Shown in pieces: positions 48,781-57,408 of a stretch of 64,000 bases of DNA. Source of the DNA: Sphingobacterium multivorum (GTDB taxonomy: Bacteria; Bacteroidota; Bacteroidia; Sphingobacteriales; Sphingobacteriaceae); NCBI RefSeq assembly GCF_900457465.1, contig NZ_UAUU01000008.1, forward strand, positions 372,001-436,000. Direction: 5' to 3'. Position numbers and translations under genes: made by a program. Below the pieces are notes generated by a model, which worked only from the letters and a program-made list of their open reading frames with translations, was not told the origin of the DNA and ran no database searches. Positions within the stretch are counted from its first letter, which is position 1. The number at the start of each line of letters is the position of its first letter.

Positions 48781-50790
48781 GTGATTTTGTCAAAATCGAC
48801 ATTTAATAAAGGAATCATTATTCCAAGCCTGCTCTTCATTATAGGGGTTTGCCTGCTAGCGGTGTTTTTTCCAACGTTGACAGTAAGTATTCTAGATACA
48901 ATAAAACAGTTTATCTTTGTGAACCTCAATTGGGTATATGTCTGGGCTGTGACACTTTTTGTCATTTTCCTGGTTTACCTCATGTTTAGCAAGTTTGGTA
49001 ATATCAAGCTCGGAAGTAACGACAGTAAGGCCAGAATATACCTTCTTTTCTTGGATTTCTATGTTATTTGCTGCAGGTATGGGAATCGGATTGATGTATT
49101 TCAGTGTCGCAGAGCCGATGCAACATTTTTTCGACCGAGGCTTTTGCCGGTAATCACTATATTAACCGAGCCAAAAATGCGCAGCTGTATACTTTTTTTC
49201 ATTGGGGGTATGCATGCTTGGGCAATTTATGGTGTGGTCGGTTTGGCATTATCATATTTTGCATACCGCTATCGGCTTCCGCTTTCACTTCGTAGTTGCT
49301 TCTATCCTTTATTGAAAAACAAAATCAATGGAAAATGGGGTAATGCGATTGATGTATTTGCACTTTGCAGTACATTTTTCGGTATCACGACTACGTTGGG
49401 GTTCGGAGTGGTTCAAGTAAATGCTGGCTTGCAGACCCTGGGGCTAGTACCCGATAATAATTTTACCTATCAGATCATGATTGTTGGCGTGTTAACGCTG
49501 TTGGCTGTTTTATCTGCCACGTCAGGGGTCGATAAAGGTGTAAAGATATTAAGTAATATCAATATACTAACTGTTATTATTCTGTTGCTATTTGTTCTTT
49601 TCCTTGGACCTACAGTTTACCTTATTGGCAGTTTTACAGAAGGAATAGGCAATTATGTAAACAATTTCTTTAGTTTGACTTTTGATACACATGTTTATGA
49701 CGAGGCAACATTACCCTGGTTTTATAACTGGACAATTCTATACTGGGCCTGGTGGATATCATGGTCTCCCTATGTGGGGCTGTTTATTGCTAAAATCTCC
49801 AAAGGGCGGACCATTCGTGAATTTATTGCTGCGGTACTTATTATTCCGACCATATTTAATTTTATCTGGATGTCTGTTTTTGGAAATAGTGCCATGTGGT
49901 TTGATATTAATATCGCTAAAGGCGCTTTGAGTTCTTTAGCAGATAATCCAGATGCCTTGATGTTTCGATTTTTAGACTACTTGCCTTTGTCGGAAATTGT
50001 CAGTTATCTGGTTATCCTTATTATTATTATCTTTTTTGTAACCTCGGCTGATTCGGGCATATTTGTTATGAATAGTATTGCTACCAAGAATGCTCCAAAG
50101 TCCCCAAAATGGCAAATGGTTTTTTGGGGCGCTTTGTTGGCCATCTTAGCGCTCATGTTATTGAACACGGGTGGACTGCAGGCATTACAAACTATGACAC
50201 TTATAACAGCATTGCCATTTTCAATTATCATGTTGCTTTTTTGCGTCAGTTTGGTAAAAGCATTGACGATTGACCGAAGTTATTATGAGCGTGATTTTTC
50301 GGTGAGTACTGTGCCCTGGTCGGGCGAATTTTGGAAAGATCGCCTGCAACAGATTGTTTCTTTTAAAAGCCGTGAGTCGGTCGATGAATTTATGAGGAGT
50401 ACAGTGAAGGCAGCGTTCGAAGATTTGCAGGCTGAGTTTAAGGAGAATGGTATTGAATCAAAGATTCATGAGTTGGATAAACCAAATCGGATAGCTATTG
50501 AAATCCGACACGACCTAATCAACAATTTTATATATGGGGTCAAAAATCATTTTAAAGTGGTGTCCGATTATGTCGTCGAAGAAGAAAATCTCCCTGATAT
50601 AGCCGATAAGAAAACTTATTTTCCGAAATCTTATTTTGGAGATGCTCGTGAGGGTTATGATATTCAGTATTTTACAAAAAATGAGCTGATAAGTGATGTT
50701 TTGAAGCATTATGAGCGCTTTTTAGAAATAATTTCAGAAGAAAAAAATGAAATGTTTATTAGCAGCAATGCCAACAAAAATCTGAGATGA
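48781..50790 (+). CDS. BCCT-family betaine/choline/carnitine transporter (hidden frameshifts)
   Basis: About 669 residues starting GTG at 48781. The family signature is complete: [19 protein letters not shown] then [13 protein letters not shown], and [17 protein letters not shown]-terminal cytoplasmic extension of about 130 residues follows the last helix. Between 49020 and 49200 the open frame gives non-family sequence, while the other frames there give [20 protein letters not shown] and then [16 protein letters not shown], the expected helix region. So at least two offsetting indels are hidden inside an open frame. It takes up compatible solutes such as glycine betaine. Confidence 0.9.
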   Translation: MILSKSTFNKGIIIPSLLFIIGVCLLAVFFPTLTVSILDTIKQFIFVNLNWVYVWAVTLFVIFLVYLMFSKFGNIKLGSNDSKARIYLLFLDFYVICCRYGNRIDVFQCRRADATFFRPRLLPVITILTEPKMRSCILFFIGGMHAWAIYGVVGLALSYFAYRYRLPLSLRSCFYPLLKNKINGKWGNAIDVFALCSTFFGITTTLGFGVVQVNAGLQTLGLVPDNNFTYQIMIVGVLTLLAVLSATSGVDKGVKILSNINILTVIILLLFVLFLGPTVYLIGSFTEGIGNYVNNFFSLTFDTHVYDEATLPWFYNWTILYWAWWISWSPYVGLFIAKISKGRTIREFIAAVLIIPTIFNFIWMSVFGNSAMWFDINIAKGALSSLADNPDALMFRFLDYLPLSEIVSYLVILIIIIFFVTSADSGIFVMNSIATKNAPKSPKWQMVFWGALLAILALMLLNTGGLQALQTMTLITALPFSIIMLLFCVSLVKALTIDRSYYERDFSVSTVPWSGEFWKDRLQQIVSFKSRESVDEFMRSTVKAAFEDLQAEFKENGIESKIHELDKPNRIAIEIRHDLINNFIYGVKNHFKVVSDYVVEEENLPDIADKKTYFPKSYFGDAREGYDIQYFTKNELISDVLKHYERFLEIISEEKNEMFISSNANKNLR

Positions 50791-51003
50791 TCAGCAGGCT
50801 ACGACGCATTGCTTAATATGTGAGATAGCTTGTGCCTAACCAAATCGAAGCTGCTTAATACCATTTTTATTCCGCGTTAAGCTATCCATTACTGGGGGAG
50901 GAATTTTATGAAAGAGCTCGAAAATCGGGCCAGCAGTCGATATTTAGTTCGTTTTTCTTCGGGTTTAAAGTGAAAGATGCAAATTTCGATAGGTCAGAAT
51001 ATT

Positions 51004-51018
51004 TTACTAATTTAGTAA
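51004..51018. promoter_or_regulatory. Perfect palindrome upstream of the phytochrome gene
   Basis: TTACTAA-T-TTAGTAA is a perfect 15-base palindrome 72 bases before the phytochrome ATG, in the otherwise empty 299-base gap 50791-51089. Its size and position suit an operator. No clear promoter element was found beside it. Confidence 0.4.
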
Positions 51019-51089
51019 CATATGATAGCATTGATGGAGGATAGTACTGTTGATTTTACCATATTTTTATTTAATAGATCAGTAACTTT

Positions 51090-53291
51090 ATGCGTGAAAT
51101 CAATTGTCATGAGGAAAAAATTCACCTGTGTGGAAATATACAGTCTTTTGGGTATTTATTTATCTTTGAAGACGATAAGTGTATTGCGGTAAGTGAAAAC
51201 TGTGTAGCTATTGCAGGTGAAGATTACTCCGAAATACTCGGCATGACAGTAGACGATGTTCTTCATCGGATTGTTCCATCTTTTGAACTTCGTGGAGAGA
51301 GCATAGAACATGCTGTTTCAGACAACATGTTTGCCAGGTATGCCGATCGTGTAGCTATCCATGCTAACGATTATTTTTTAAGTCTCTATAGGTATGATGG
51401 CAAAATTTATCTTGAAATAGAGACCTGCAATCCACTTGCTGTCAAAACCACCAAATTATATTATTATGCCAAGCATTTAGATGACCGTAGCGGGGGCAAC
51501 TCTTGCTGGCAGGCATTGACTGAATTGATTAAGGACATTATTCACTATGATCGGGTGATGGTATATCGCTTTTTGGAAGATAATAGTGGACAAGTTATTG
51601 CAGAGAGCAGGAGCGCTGATCTGGAATCTTTGATGAATTACCGTTATCCGGAATTCGATATTCCTGCACAGGCGCGCGAGCTTTACCGTATTTTTCATGC
51701 CCGCCATACGGCGGATGTCAATGCGGAAGCGATTCCGCTGATGGGGCGTAGTGCCGATGATCTGGATCTTACACGCTGCAGCCTTCGGGCGCTTTCACCC
51801 ATGCATTTACAATACCTTAAAAATGCCGGCGTAAAGGGGAGTGCAAGTTTTAGCATTATCGTGGACGATGAGCTTTGGGGGCTTGTAGCCTGTCAGAATC
51901 GGGAGCCAATGCATGTCGATCTTTCACAGCGCCATCTATGTACTTTTCTTACAAAATACGCTGTAAACAATTATCTGGCAGATTTTCAGAAGAAACAGGT
52001 GAAAGTTCAGAAAAATCTATCACAGCTGAAGCATGATCTAAAAAGTGATTTGTTGGTCAAGCGCGACTTGTATGACGTGTTGGAAAAGTATGCCCTGCGT
52101 ATTATGGAGGTAATGAATGGGCAGGGTCTACTCATTAAACGTGATCGTGCGATCATGATAGTGGGTGAGGTGCCTGATAAAAAAATGCTCCGAGAAATTG
52201 ATAAAAAAATAGCCACTGCAGAGTTTTTTGCGACTGATAGATTTAAGGAGGATGGTCCTTCCGAAGATGTTGAAATGTTTCCCGGTGTACTACGCATCAG
52301 TATTCTGCCCGCAAATAACTGGTACGTATATGTTTTTAGAAAAGAACGCCTGATAGAAGAGACCTGGGCAGGGAAGCCAGAAAAGGTGATGCAGGTTGAC
52401 GAAGATAGAAAGATCACCTTTCCCTCGCCACGTTCGTCATTCGAGGCATGGAAAAAAATTACAAAAGGAAAAGCCGAAAAATGGCAATCTTCTGAACTCG
52501 CTTTTATTGAGGATATTACACAAATTATTCAGCAAGCGGTAGCACAACGTGGTGGAGAGATTGATGAATTGAACAAGAAACTGGTGCGCTCTAATAATGC
52601 GCTTGATACTTTTGGCTACACACTGACCCATGATCTTAAAAATCCGCTGACGACGATACAGCTCACTGCACAAATGTTGCTCCATAAAAAAGACATCTCT
52701 GAGGAACTGCTTGCAAAGTCAATGAAAAATATCTTAGATGGGACGCAGCTGATGCGGGATATGATGGATAGAGTCTACCAAATGTCAAAGGTAAATCATG
52801 TCGACTTTGTGTTCGAACCAATTAATCCAAAGTCCAAGATTGTCAATATCGTTGAAAATTGCAAACAGCAATACCAGGTCCCGCATTTAGAATTTATAAT
52901 GGGCGAAACACTGCCTGTATTGGGGGAGAGAACATTGATCTATCAATTGTTTCTGAACCTTGTTGGCAATGCCATAAAATACAGCAGCAAAAGGCAAAAC
53001 CCGCAGGTGTCCGTTAAGAGCATGCGGCAGGGAAATACGGTCCGGTATGATATCAAGGATAATGGAATCGGAATTGATTTGAAGGAGGGCGACAAAATTT
53101 TTGAAATCTTTGCCCGAATGCCCAATTCAGAAGGCTTTGAGGGTTCGGGGGTTGGCCTGTCCATTGTTAAACAAATTGCGAGTAAGCTCAACGCAACTAT
53201 TCATGTAGAAAGCGAATTAGATGTCGGTACTACATTTTCAGTCGTCTTCAAAGATGTGCCTGAAGCAGATCGTATGCATTTAGTATCTTAA
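51090..53291 (+). CDS. Bacteriophytochrome-type light-sensing histidine kinase
   Basis: 733 residues, intact. Order: PAS (about 1-110), GAF (about 130-300), PHY (about 320-490), HisKA (about 500-570) and HATPase (about 610-725). The N-terminus has the biliverdin-attachment pattern, Cys6 followed by EKIHLCGNIQSFG. The GAF domain has YPEFDIPAQARELYRIFH and LRALSPMHLQYLKNAGVKGS, and the PHY tongue has PRSSFEAW. Kinase motifs: His514 in THDLKNPLTTI, NLVGNAIKYSS, DNGIGID and GSGVGLSIVKQI. It should sense red/far-red light with bound biliverdin and phosphorylate a response regulator. The next gene is a single-domain regulator. No haem oxygenase gene is seen in the window. Confidence 0.93.
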   Translation: MREINCHEEKIHLCGNIQSFGYLFIFEDDKCIAVSENCVAIAGEDYSEILGMTVDDVLHRIVPSFELRGESIEHAVSDNMFARYADRVAIHANDYFLSLYRYDGKIYLEIETCNPLAVKTTKLYYYAKHLDDRSGGNSCWQALTELIKDIIHYDRVMVYRFLEDNSGQVIAESRSADLESLMNYRYPEFDIPAQARELYRIFHARHTADVNAEAIPLMGRSADDLDLTRCSLRALSPMHLQYLKNAGVKGSASFSIIVDDELWGLVACQNREPMHVDLSQRHLCTFLTKYAVNNYLADFQKKQVKVQKNLSQLKHDLKSDLLVKRDLYDVLEKYALRIMEVMNGQGLLIKRDRAIMIVGEVPDKKMLREIDKKIATAEFFATDRFKEDGPSEDVEMFPGVLRISILPANNWYVYVFRKERLIEETWAGKPEKVMQVDEDRKITFPSPRSSFEAWKKITKGKAEKWQSSELAFIEDITQIIQQAVAQRGGEIDELNKKLVRSNNALDTFGYTLTHDLKNPLTTIQLTAQMLLHKKDISEELLAKSMKNILDGTQLMRDMMDRVYQMSKVNHVDFVFEPINPKSKIVNIVENCKQQYQVPHLEFIMGETLPVLGERTLIYQLFLNLVGNAIKYSSKRQNPQVSVKSMRQGNTVRYDIKDNGIGIDLKEGDKIFEIFARMPNSEGFEGSGVGLSIVKQIASKLNATIHVESELDVGTTFSVVFKDVPEADRMHLVS

Positions 53292-53461
53292 TCAAAGGAA
53301 CGTAAACTTTTATCCAATAAATTGTCTATCTTGTAAAATCTCAAAGAAAGATTATATAAACGGTTTGGTAACCAACTATCTGCCCAGCTTAGGTCTATAT
53401 TTTAAATCCCCCCACAAGACCATATTTTTCAATCATTGCGGTGTTTTTAAACAATCAAAAA

Positions 53462-53818
53462 ATGAAAAAGAAAATTGTTGTTTGTGATGATGAAACCTTC
53501 ATCCTTAACGTTTTAGAGCTGGCTTTAAAGAATGAATTCAGAGAAGTTTATTTAGTTTCAAAAAGCAGAGAACTTATTGCATCTGTCGAAGAAATTGAGC
53601 CTGATATTATATTGTTGGATATTGAAATGCCATGGCTGTCAGGTGACGATATCCTTCGTGAACTCCGAAGTTCGGAAAAAAATCGAAATATTCCAGTGAT
53701 CATGATGTCTGCAAGCTCGCGTGGGAAGCAGATTGCTTCTGAGAGCGGAGCTGACGCCTTTTTGGCCAAACCATTTGAACTGGACGATCTTTTACTTCTC
53801 GTTGATAAATTAGGCTAA
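53462..53818 (+). CDS. Single-domain response regulator, likely partner of the phytochrome
   Basis: 118 residues from ATG at 53462 (MKKKIVVCDDETFILNVLE). Receiver domain only: acidic pair in CDDE, phospho-acceptor Asp in IILLDIEMPW, Ser in MMSASS, Lys in FLAKPFELDD. The layout, a phytochrome kinase followed by a CheY-like regulator, is the same as the cyanobacterial Cph1-Rcp1 pair, so phosphotransfer is likely. Gap to the kinase gene is 170 bases, so it may have its own promoter. A perfect bidirectional terminator follows. Confidence 0.93.
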   Translation: MKKKIVVCDDETFILNVLELALKNEFREVYLVSKSRELIASVEEIEPDIILLDIEMPWLSGDDILRELRSSEKNRNIPVIMMSASSRGKQIASESGADAFLAKPFELDDLLLLVDKLG

Positions 53819-53854
53819 GCGTAAGCGTTTGTCTTAGGATGATCCCATCAGCTG

Positions 53855-53890
53855 CATAAAAGCACTTTTTAAAGAAAAAGTGCTTTTATG
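53855..53890. terminator. Bidirectional terminator
   Basis: CATAAAAGCACTTTTT (53855-53870) and AAAAAGTGCTTTTATG (53875-53890) form a perfect 16-base stem with a 4-base loop, T-rich on both strands. It lies between two convergent response-regulator genes and serves both. Confidence 0.9.
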
Positions 53891-53917
53891 TGTACTTCGT
53901 CAGCATGTACTTGCCGG

Positions 53918-54195
53918 CTAGTTGTTCAGTATGCTATTAAGTTTATCTGTGATATCTGTTAAATCAAAAGGTTTGGCGATAAAGCCATTTGCGCCTAAAT
54001 TTCCTGCGATTTCAGGTCCATCGACGCTTGCTGATAGCACAATGATAGGAGTTTCTTTAATTTTGGGTGTGCTGCGGATAATTTTAATCAACTGGTCACC
54101 AGAAATTATTGGCATTCAGAGGTCCAGCAGCAAGAGGTCTGGCTTATGGGAAATTAATTGCTTCGTCAGGTGGGTGCTATTTATTTCGCATATAA
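53918..54195 (-). pseudogene. Response-regulator receiver remnant lacking its N-terminus
   Basis: From 54115 the frame reads MPIISGDQLIKIIRSTPKI and continues through IIVLSASVDGPEIAGNL and GFIAKPFDLTDIT, the C-terminal half of a receiver. Just upstream the same frame reads HKPDLLLLDL followed by a TGA, where an ordinary codon would give the LLDLxMP motif. Homology goes back to about 54195 (VICEIN) and then stops; the first about 30 residues with the acidic pair are missing. It faces head-to-head a thioredoxin-like gene that also lacks its start. Confidence 0.72.
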
Positions 54196-54665
54196 CAGCG
54201 GAGTTTCAGAAGATCATCGGCAGTACACCTCTTTCAAAAGACCTCAGCATCGTTGATATGGACAAAAAGCCCTTGCTTAAGGCGGAACTTGCGGGCAAGA
54301 TCGTTGTCATTGATTTTTGGGCAACCTGGTGCAAACCCTGCATAGCCTCTTTTCCTTATCTACATCAGGTGTACAAAAAATATGCGGATGACCCGCAGGT
54401 GAAATTCGTTGTGCTCAATTCGGGCAGTGGAAATAGCTGGGACGACGCCTACAAATGGGCGCAGGCCAAACCCGAATTTGACTTTCCATTTTATTACAAC
54501 CAAGATAAAAAGCTGAGCAGTAAACTGGAAATAACCTCCATTCCGAGAACGTTGATCTTGGATAAAAAAGGGAACATCCGTTTCCGAAAGGTGGGCTTTG
54601 AAGGTGAAAAGTTGCTGCAGAGCCTCGATGCTATGATCGAATACCTGAAAGAACTGGATAGATAG
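54192..54665 (+). pseudogene. TlpA-like thiol-disulfide oxidoreductase lacking its N-terminus
   Basis: About 157 residues of a thioredoxin-fold domain: KIVVIDFWATWCKPCIASF with the CxxC active site, SIPRTLILDKKGNIRFRKVG, and a terminal helix ending YLKELDR. In Bacteroidota such domains normally end a longer lipoprotein with an N-terminal domain and signal; here recognisable sequence begins at about ITAEFQKIIG (54192). The frame is open further left only because it runs antisense through the response-regulator remnant. Without an export signal it is probably not functional. Confidence 0.7.
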
Positions 54666-54684
54666 CTATACGATAATAGGATAG

Positions 54685-54714
54685 CAATAAGGTAGTTATA
54701 CAACTACCTTATTG
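54685..54714. terminator. Perfect hairpin terminator at the end of the second 98-residue gene
   Basis: CAATAAGGTAGTT (54685-54697) and AACTACCTTATTG (54702-54714) are perfect 13-base complements with a 4-base loop, overlapping the stop of the minus-strand gene. It also follows the plus-strand TlpA remnant. Its near copy stands at 29474-29507. Confidence 0.7.
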
Positions 54715-55005
54715 GTATCTATTACCTTTGTGGTAATACGAAATGTTTTTGTTGATCCCTTGCGCCGCATCATTTCTGTCGGGCGATACCGTTGCGGGAG
54801 CATATTGCAATGACACAATATCGCTGCTGTCGATGTCGGGCATTTTAAGCGGGCGGTACCACGAAGGTGGGTTTGATAGATTACCCGTTTGCTTGCGATC
54901 TGTTGTTTCGGTTGATTCTTGTACCGAACGCTGTTTCCAGCGTTTGTATACCAGTAGTGCTGCTCCAGCGACTGCCGTGATAACGAGTCCGATTTGTGCT
55001 TTCAT
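54709..55005 (-). CDS. Small membrane-anchored protein, copy 2
   Basis: 98 residues, close paralogue of the protein at 29500-29796: same N-terminal membrane segment (IGLVITAVAGAALLVYKRW) and same NPPSWYRPLKMP and AAQGINKNISYYHKGN motifs. Similarity goes on into the upstream DNA (an AAATCAGCT motif occurs in both) and into the terminator hairpin, so a whole transcription unit was duplicated. Function unknown. Confidence 0.75.
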   Translation of the reverse strand: MKAQIGLVITAVAGAALLVYKRWKQRSVQESTETTDRKQTGNLSNPPSWYRPLKMPDIDSSDIVSLQYAPATVSPDRNDAAQGINKNISYYHKGNRYQ

Positions 55006-55133
55006 ACTTTCTTCTTTACCAATTGAAAAAAATTCCTTTCCAATTGAACAAAGCTCCTTTCAAAAAGTTCAATAAAAATCAAATCAGCTTTTTGGTCTAG
55101 CGCAATAAGGTCTTCCAACAGAGCATTCGAACG

Positions 55134-55925
55134 TTAGTCCACCAGTGTCACCAGCATATCAGCCAATTTTGTAGGTGCTGTGAGCATGGCATCGTGGCCC
55201 GTCGCGATCTCCCGATAGTGCCAGTTGAGCTTGTGGTCGGCGCGTACCTTTTCGCTCATCTCCTTCATAATGGGCAGCTGGGGGTCGGTGCATGCGATAT
55301 AGACCAAGGGTAATCCATTGCCATACTTGTTTTTTAAGTGCAGCCGCTGTGCAAATGTGCCAAAGGGTTGTGCTCTGAGCCTTTCCTTGACCCAAGAAAC
55401 CATGCCGGGGGCTGTAACACCAAATAGTGCAACGTCAAAAGGCGCAAAATTCTCTTTCCGCTGAATGTTTTTGAGCTGAATTTCTTGCACTGCCTTGGGT
55501 TGCAATGAAATGGGGCTCTGGCCGTCTTCAATAATCATGGCGTCGAGAAAAATCAACTTGTGTAATCGTGAGGGAATGCGATCGGCAACTCCGGCAATCA
55601 CAGCACCGGCATAGCTGTGCCCAACGAGATACACATCATGCAGATCTTCCATCTCGATCAGGTTGACAATGTCCTGGATATGGGTGTCGATGTCGACCGA
55701 AGGCTCGATCAGGTGTTTACGTTCACCAAGCCCCGTCAGCGTAGGGGCGTAGACCCTGTAGTGAGCATCTGTGAGCTGTTGTGCGACGGCCTGCCAGCAC
55801 CAGCCGCCATGCCAGGCCCCGTGAACCAGCACATAGGTAGGCCGATGATCTTGGTGTTGAGCGTATCCACTTAACATACCGCAGCTTAGCAGGACAAGCA
55901 GAAATAAAGTTCGCAGTTGTTTCAT
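55134..55925 (-). CDS. Secreted alpha/beta hydrolase
   Basis: 263 residues with signal peptide MKQLRTLFLLVLLSCGMLSG. Alpha/beta hydrolase fold: oxyanion-hole segment VLVHGAWHGGWCW, nucleophile Ser104 in VGHSYAGAV, and the catalytic His near 244 in ATGHDAM. The sequence resembles esterases of the salicylate-esterase/hydroxynitrile-lyase type, though the natural substrate cannot be told. It is divergent from an HxlR-type regulator, which probably controls it. Intact. Confidence 0.88.
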   Translation of the reverse strand: MKQLRTLFLLVLLSCGMLSGYAQHQDHRPTYVLVHGAWHGGWCWQAVAQQLTDAHYRVYAPTLTGLGERKHLIEPSVDIDTHIQDIVNLIEMEDLHDVYLVGHSYAGAVIAGVADRIPSRLHKLIFLDAMIIEDGQSPISLQPKAVQEIQLKNIQRKENFAPFDVALFGVTAPGMVSWVKERLRAQPFGTFAQRLHLKNKYGNGLPLVYIACTDPQLPIMKEMSEKVRADHKLNWHYREIATGHDAMLTAPTKLADMLVTLVD

Positions 55926-56031
55926 TTTTTTATAATTTTATACTGTTTTTAATACCTGACAAAGGTATAGGCAAGCTTTTGTCCGCACAATAACTCATCC
56001 TGAAGTGAGTGGCTATAACTCGATATTTAAA

Positions 56032-56442
56032 ATGGCAACACCCCGAAAAAAACAATCCACCAACACGGAGAATCTACAGACTTTGGCACAGGCATGTGAT
56101 GTGAACGAAGTACTGGCGCAAATAGCGTTGCGTTGGAAAATGCAGATTCTATACTGTATTGCAGCGGATGTATCGCAATTCAGCACCTTAAAAAAAATGT
56201 TTCCGACACTTTCAGATCAGGTACTGAGCAAACGTTTAAAGGAGCTGAAAGAAGAATCGCTTGTCGTTACCGAAGAAATTGAAAACACCGTACCGCCTCA
56301 GATACGCTATAGCCCAACAGAAAAGGGTAAGGAACTGTTGAAGATTATCCTGAATCTGCATCACTGGGGACTAAAATGGAAAACTACAGGCAATAACTAT
56401 TGCCAAGTGCATTCGGAAAGCGATCAGGATCGCGTTTTTTAA
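56032..56442 (+). CDS. HxlR-family transcriptional regulator
   Basis: 136 residues from ATG at 56032 (MATPRKKQSTNTENLQTLAQ); a GTG at 56005 is possible but less likely. Winged helix-turn-helix of the HxlR/MarR type: LAQIALRWKMQILYCIA, then FPTLSDQVLSKRLKELKEE and the wing VPPQIRYSPTEKGKELL. Such regulators often respond to redox or electrophiles and repress a divergent enzyme gene, here the alpha/beta hydrolase 107 bases away. A Cys near residue 24 (QACDVNE) is in the usual sensor position. Confidence 0.88.
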   Translation: MATPRKKQSTNTENLQTLAQACDVNEVLAQIALRWKMQILYCIAADVSQFSTLKKMFPTLSDQVLSKRLKELKEESLVVTEEIENTVPPQIRYSPTEKGKELLKIILNLHHWGLKWKTTGNNYCQVHSESDQDRVF

Positions 56443-56457
56443 CCCTATTTAAATCTT

Positions 56458-56925
56458 ATGGATTCACTCTTTCGCGCCTGGCAAAAAAGCCGCATGGCTT
56501 ACCTTAAGTTCTTCGACAATTATTCTTTGGAACAGCTTAACCGCATTCCCGAAGGCTTTAGCAACAACCTGATCTGGAATATCGGGCACATCATTGCCAC
56601 ACAGCATAAATTAATTTATATCGGATCTGGGGTAGCGGGACATATCCCCGGGGAAGTGTTTGTGAATTATCAGTCCGGAACACGGCCTTCAGCGGCTGTA
56701 TCGCAACAGGAAGCCGATCTGCTTAAAAGATTACTCCTCGAGCAGATTGAGCCGACCATCGGTGATTTTAATAACAAAAAGTTTGTCCACTATCAGGAAC
56801 GTACAACCGGAACGGGCTTTCATCTCACTTCAATAGCGGATGCCTTCGAATGGAATAATTTTCATGAAGGGCTGCATTTGGGGTATATGATGAGTATTAG
56901 AAAGTTTGTTGTTGACCGACAATAA
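56458..56925 (+). CDS. DinB-like protein, copy 2
   Basis: 155 residues of the DinB_2 four-helix-bundle superfamily, close paralogue of the gene at 28658. Probable metal ligands lie in IWNIGHIIATQHKLIYIG and NNFHEGLHLGYM. It starts 15 bases after the HxlR stop and is likely cotranscribed with it. The complete C-terminus (MSIRKFVVDRQ) shows what the first copy has lost. Family members include thiol-dependent transferases; no substrate can be inferred. Confidence 0.9.
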   Translation: MDSLFRAWQKSRMAYLKFFDNYSLEQLNRIPEGFSNNLIWNIGHIIATQHKLIYIGSGVAGHIPGEVFVNYQSGTRPSAAVSQQEADLLKRLLLEQIEPTIGDFNNKKFVHYQERTTGTGFHLTSIADAFEWNNFHEGLHLGYMMSIRKFVVDRQ

Positions 56926-56988
56926 TCTAGGGGTTTTATTTTCAACGGTTTGTACATGTAGTACGAAAGGTTAAATAGGTAAACACGA

Positions 56989-57366
56989 ATGATTTTTAAA
57001 GCTCTTCGGTCGAATATGGATGTCGATGACAGTGTATTTGATGATATATACCCTTCCAAAATAAAACAATTGGCTGAACGCCACTGGACACCTGTTCATG
57101 TCGCAAAAATGGCTGCCGAGTACCTGGTTGAATCTCCCATGGACAAAGTCCTGGATATTGGTGCCGGAGCAGGGAAATTTTGCCTTGTTGGCGCTTCTTG
57201 CACCCAGGGAATGTTTTATGGTGTGGAACAGCGCGAATCGCTGGTGGAGCTTTCCAATGGATTGGCCGAGAAACATCAGGTGCACAATGTAGCCTTTATT
57301 CATGGCAATATTGACGAGATCTGTTTTTCCTACTATGACGCATTTTATTTTGGAATTTGGTCTTAA
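56989..57366 (+). pseudogene. Truncated SAM-dependent methyltransferase
   Basis: About 125 residues with the class I methyltransferase start: WTPVHVAKMAAEYLV, motif I VLDIGAGAGKFCL and the acidic VEQRE, then VAFIHGNIDEI. It stops soon after YDAFYF, where the family continues for another 70-80 residues. The last codons (GIWS) are not family-like. Downstream 42 bases lead straight into the end of the second small lipoprotein gene. Start 56989 or 57016. Either a deletion or a frameshift at 57355 truncates it. Confidence 0.65.
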
Positions 57367-57408
57367 ATAGATCGACAAAGTATAAAGGTGTTTTTGACAG
57401 GAATATGT

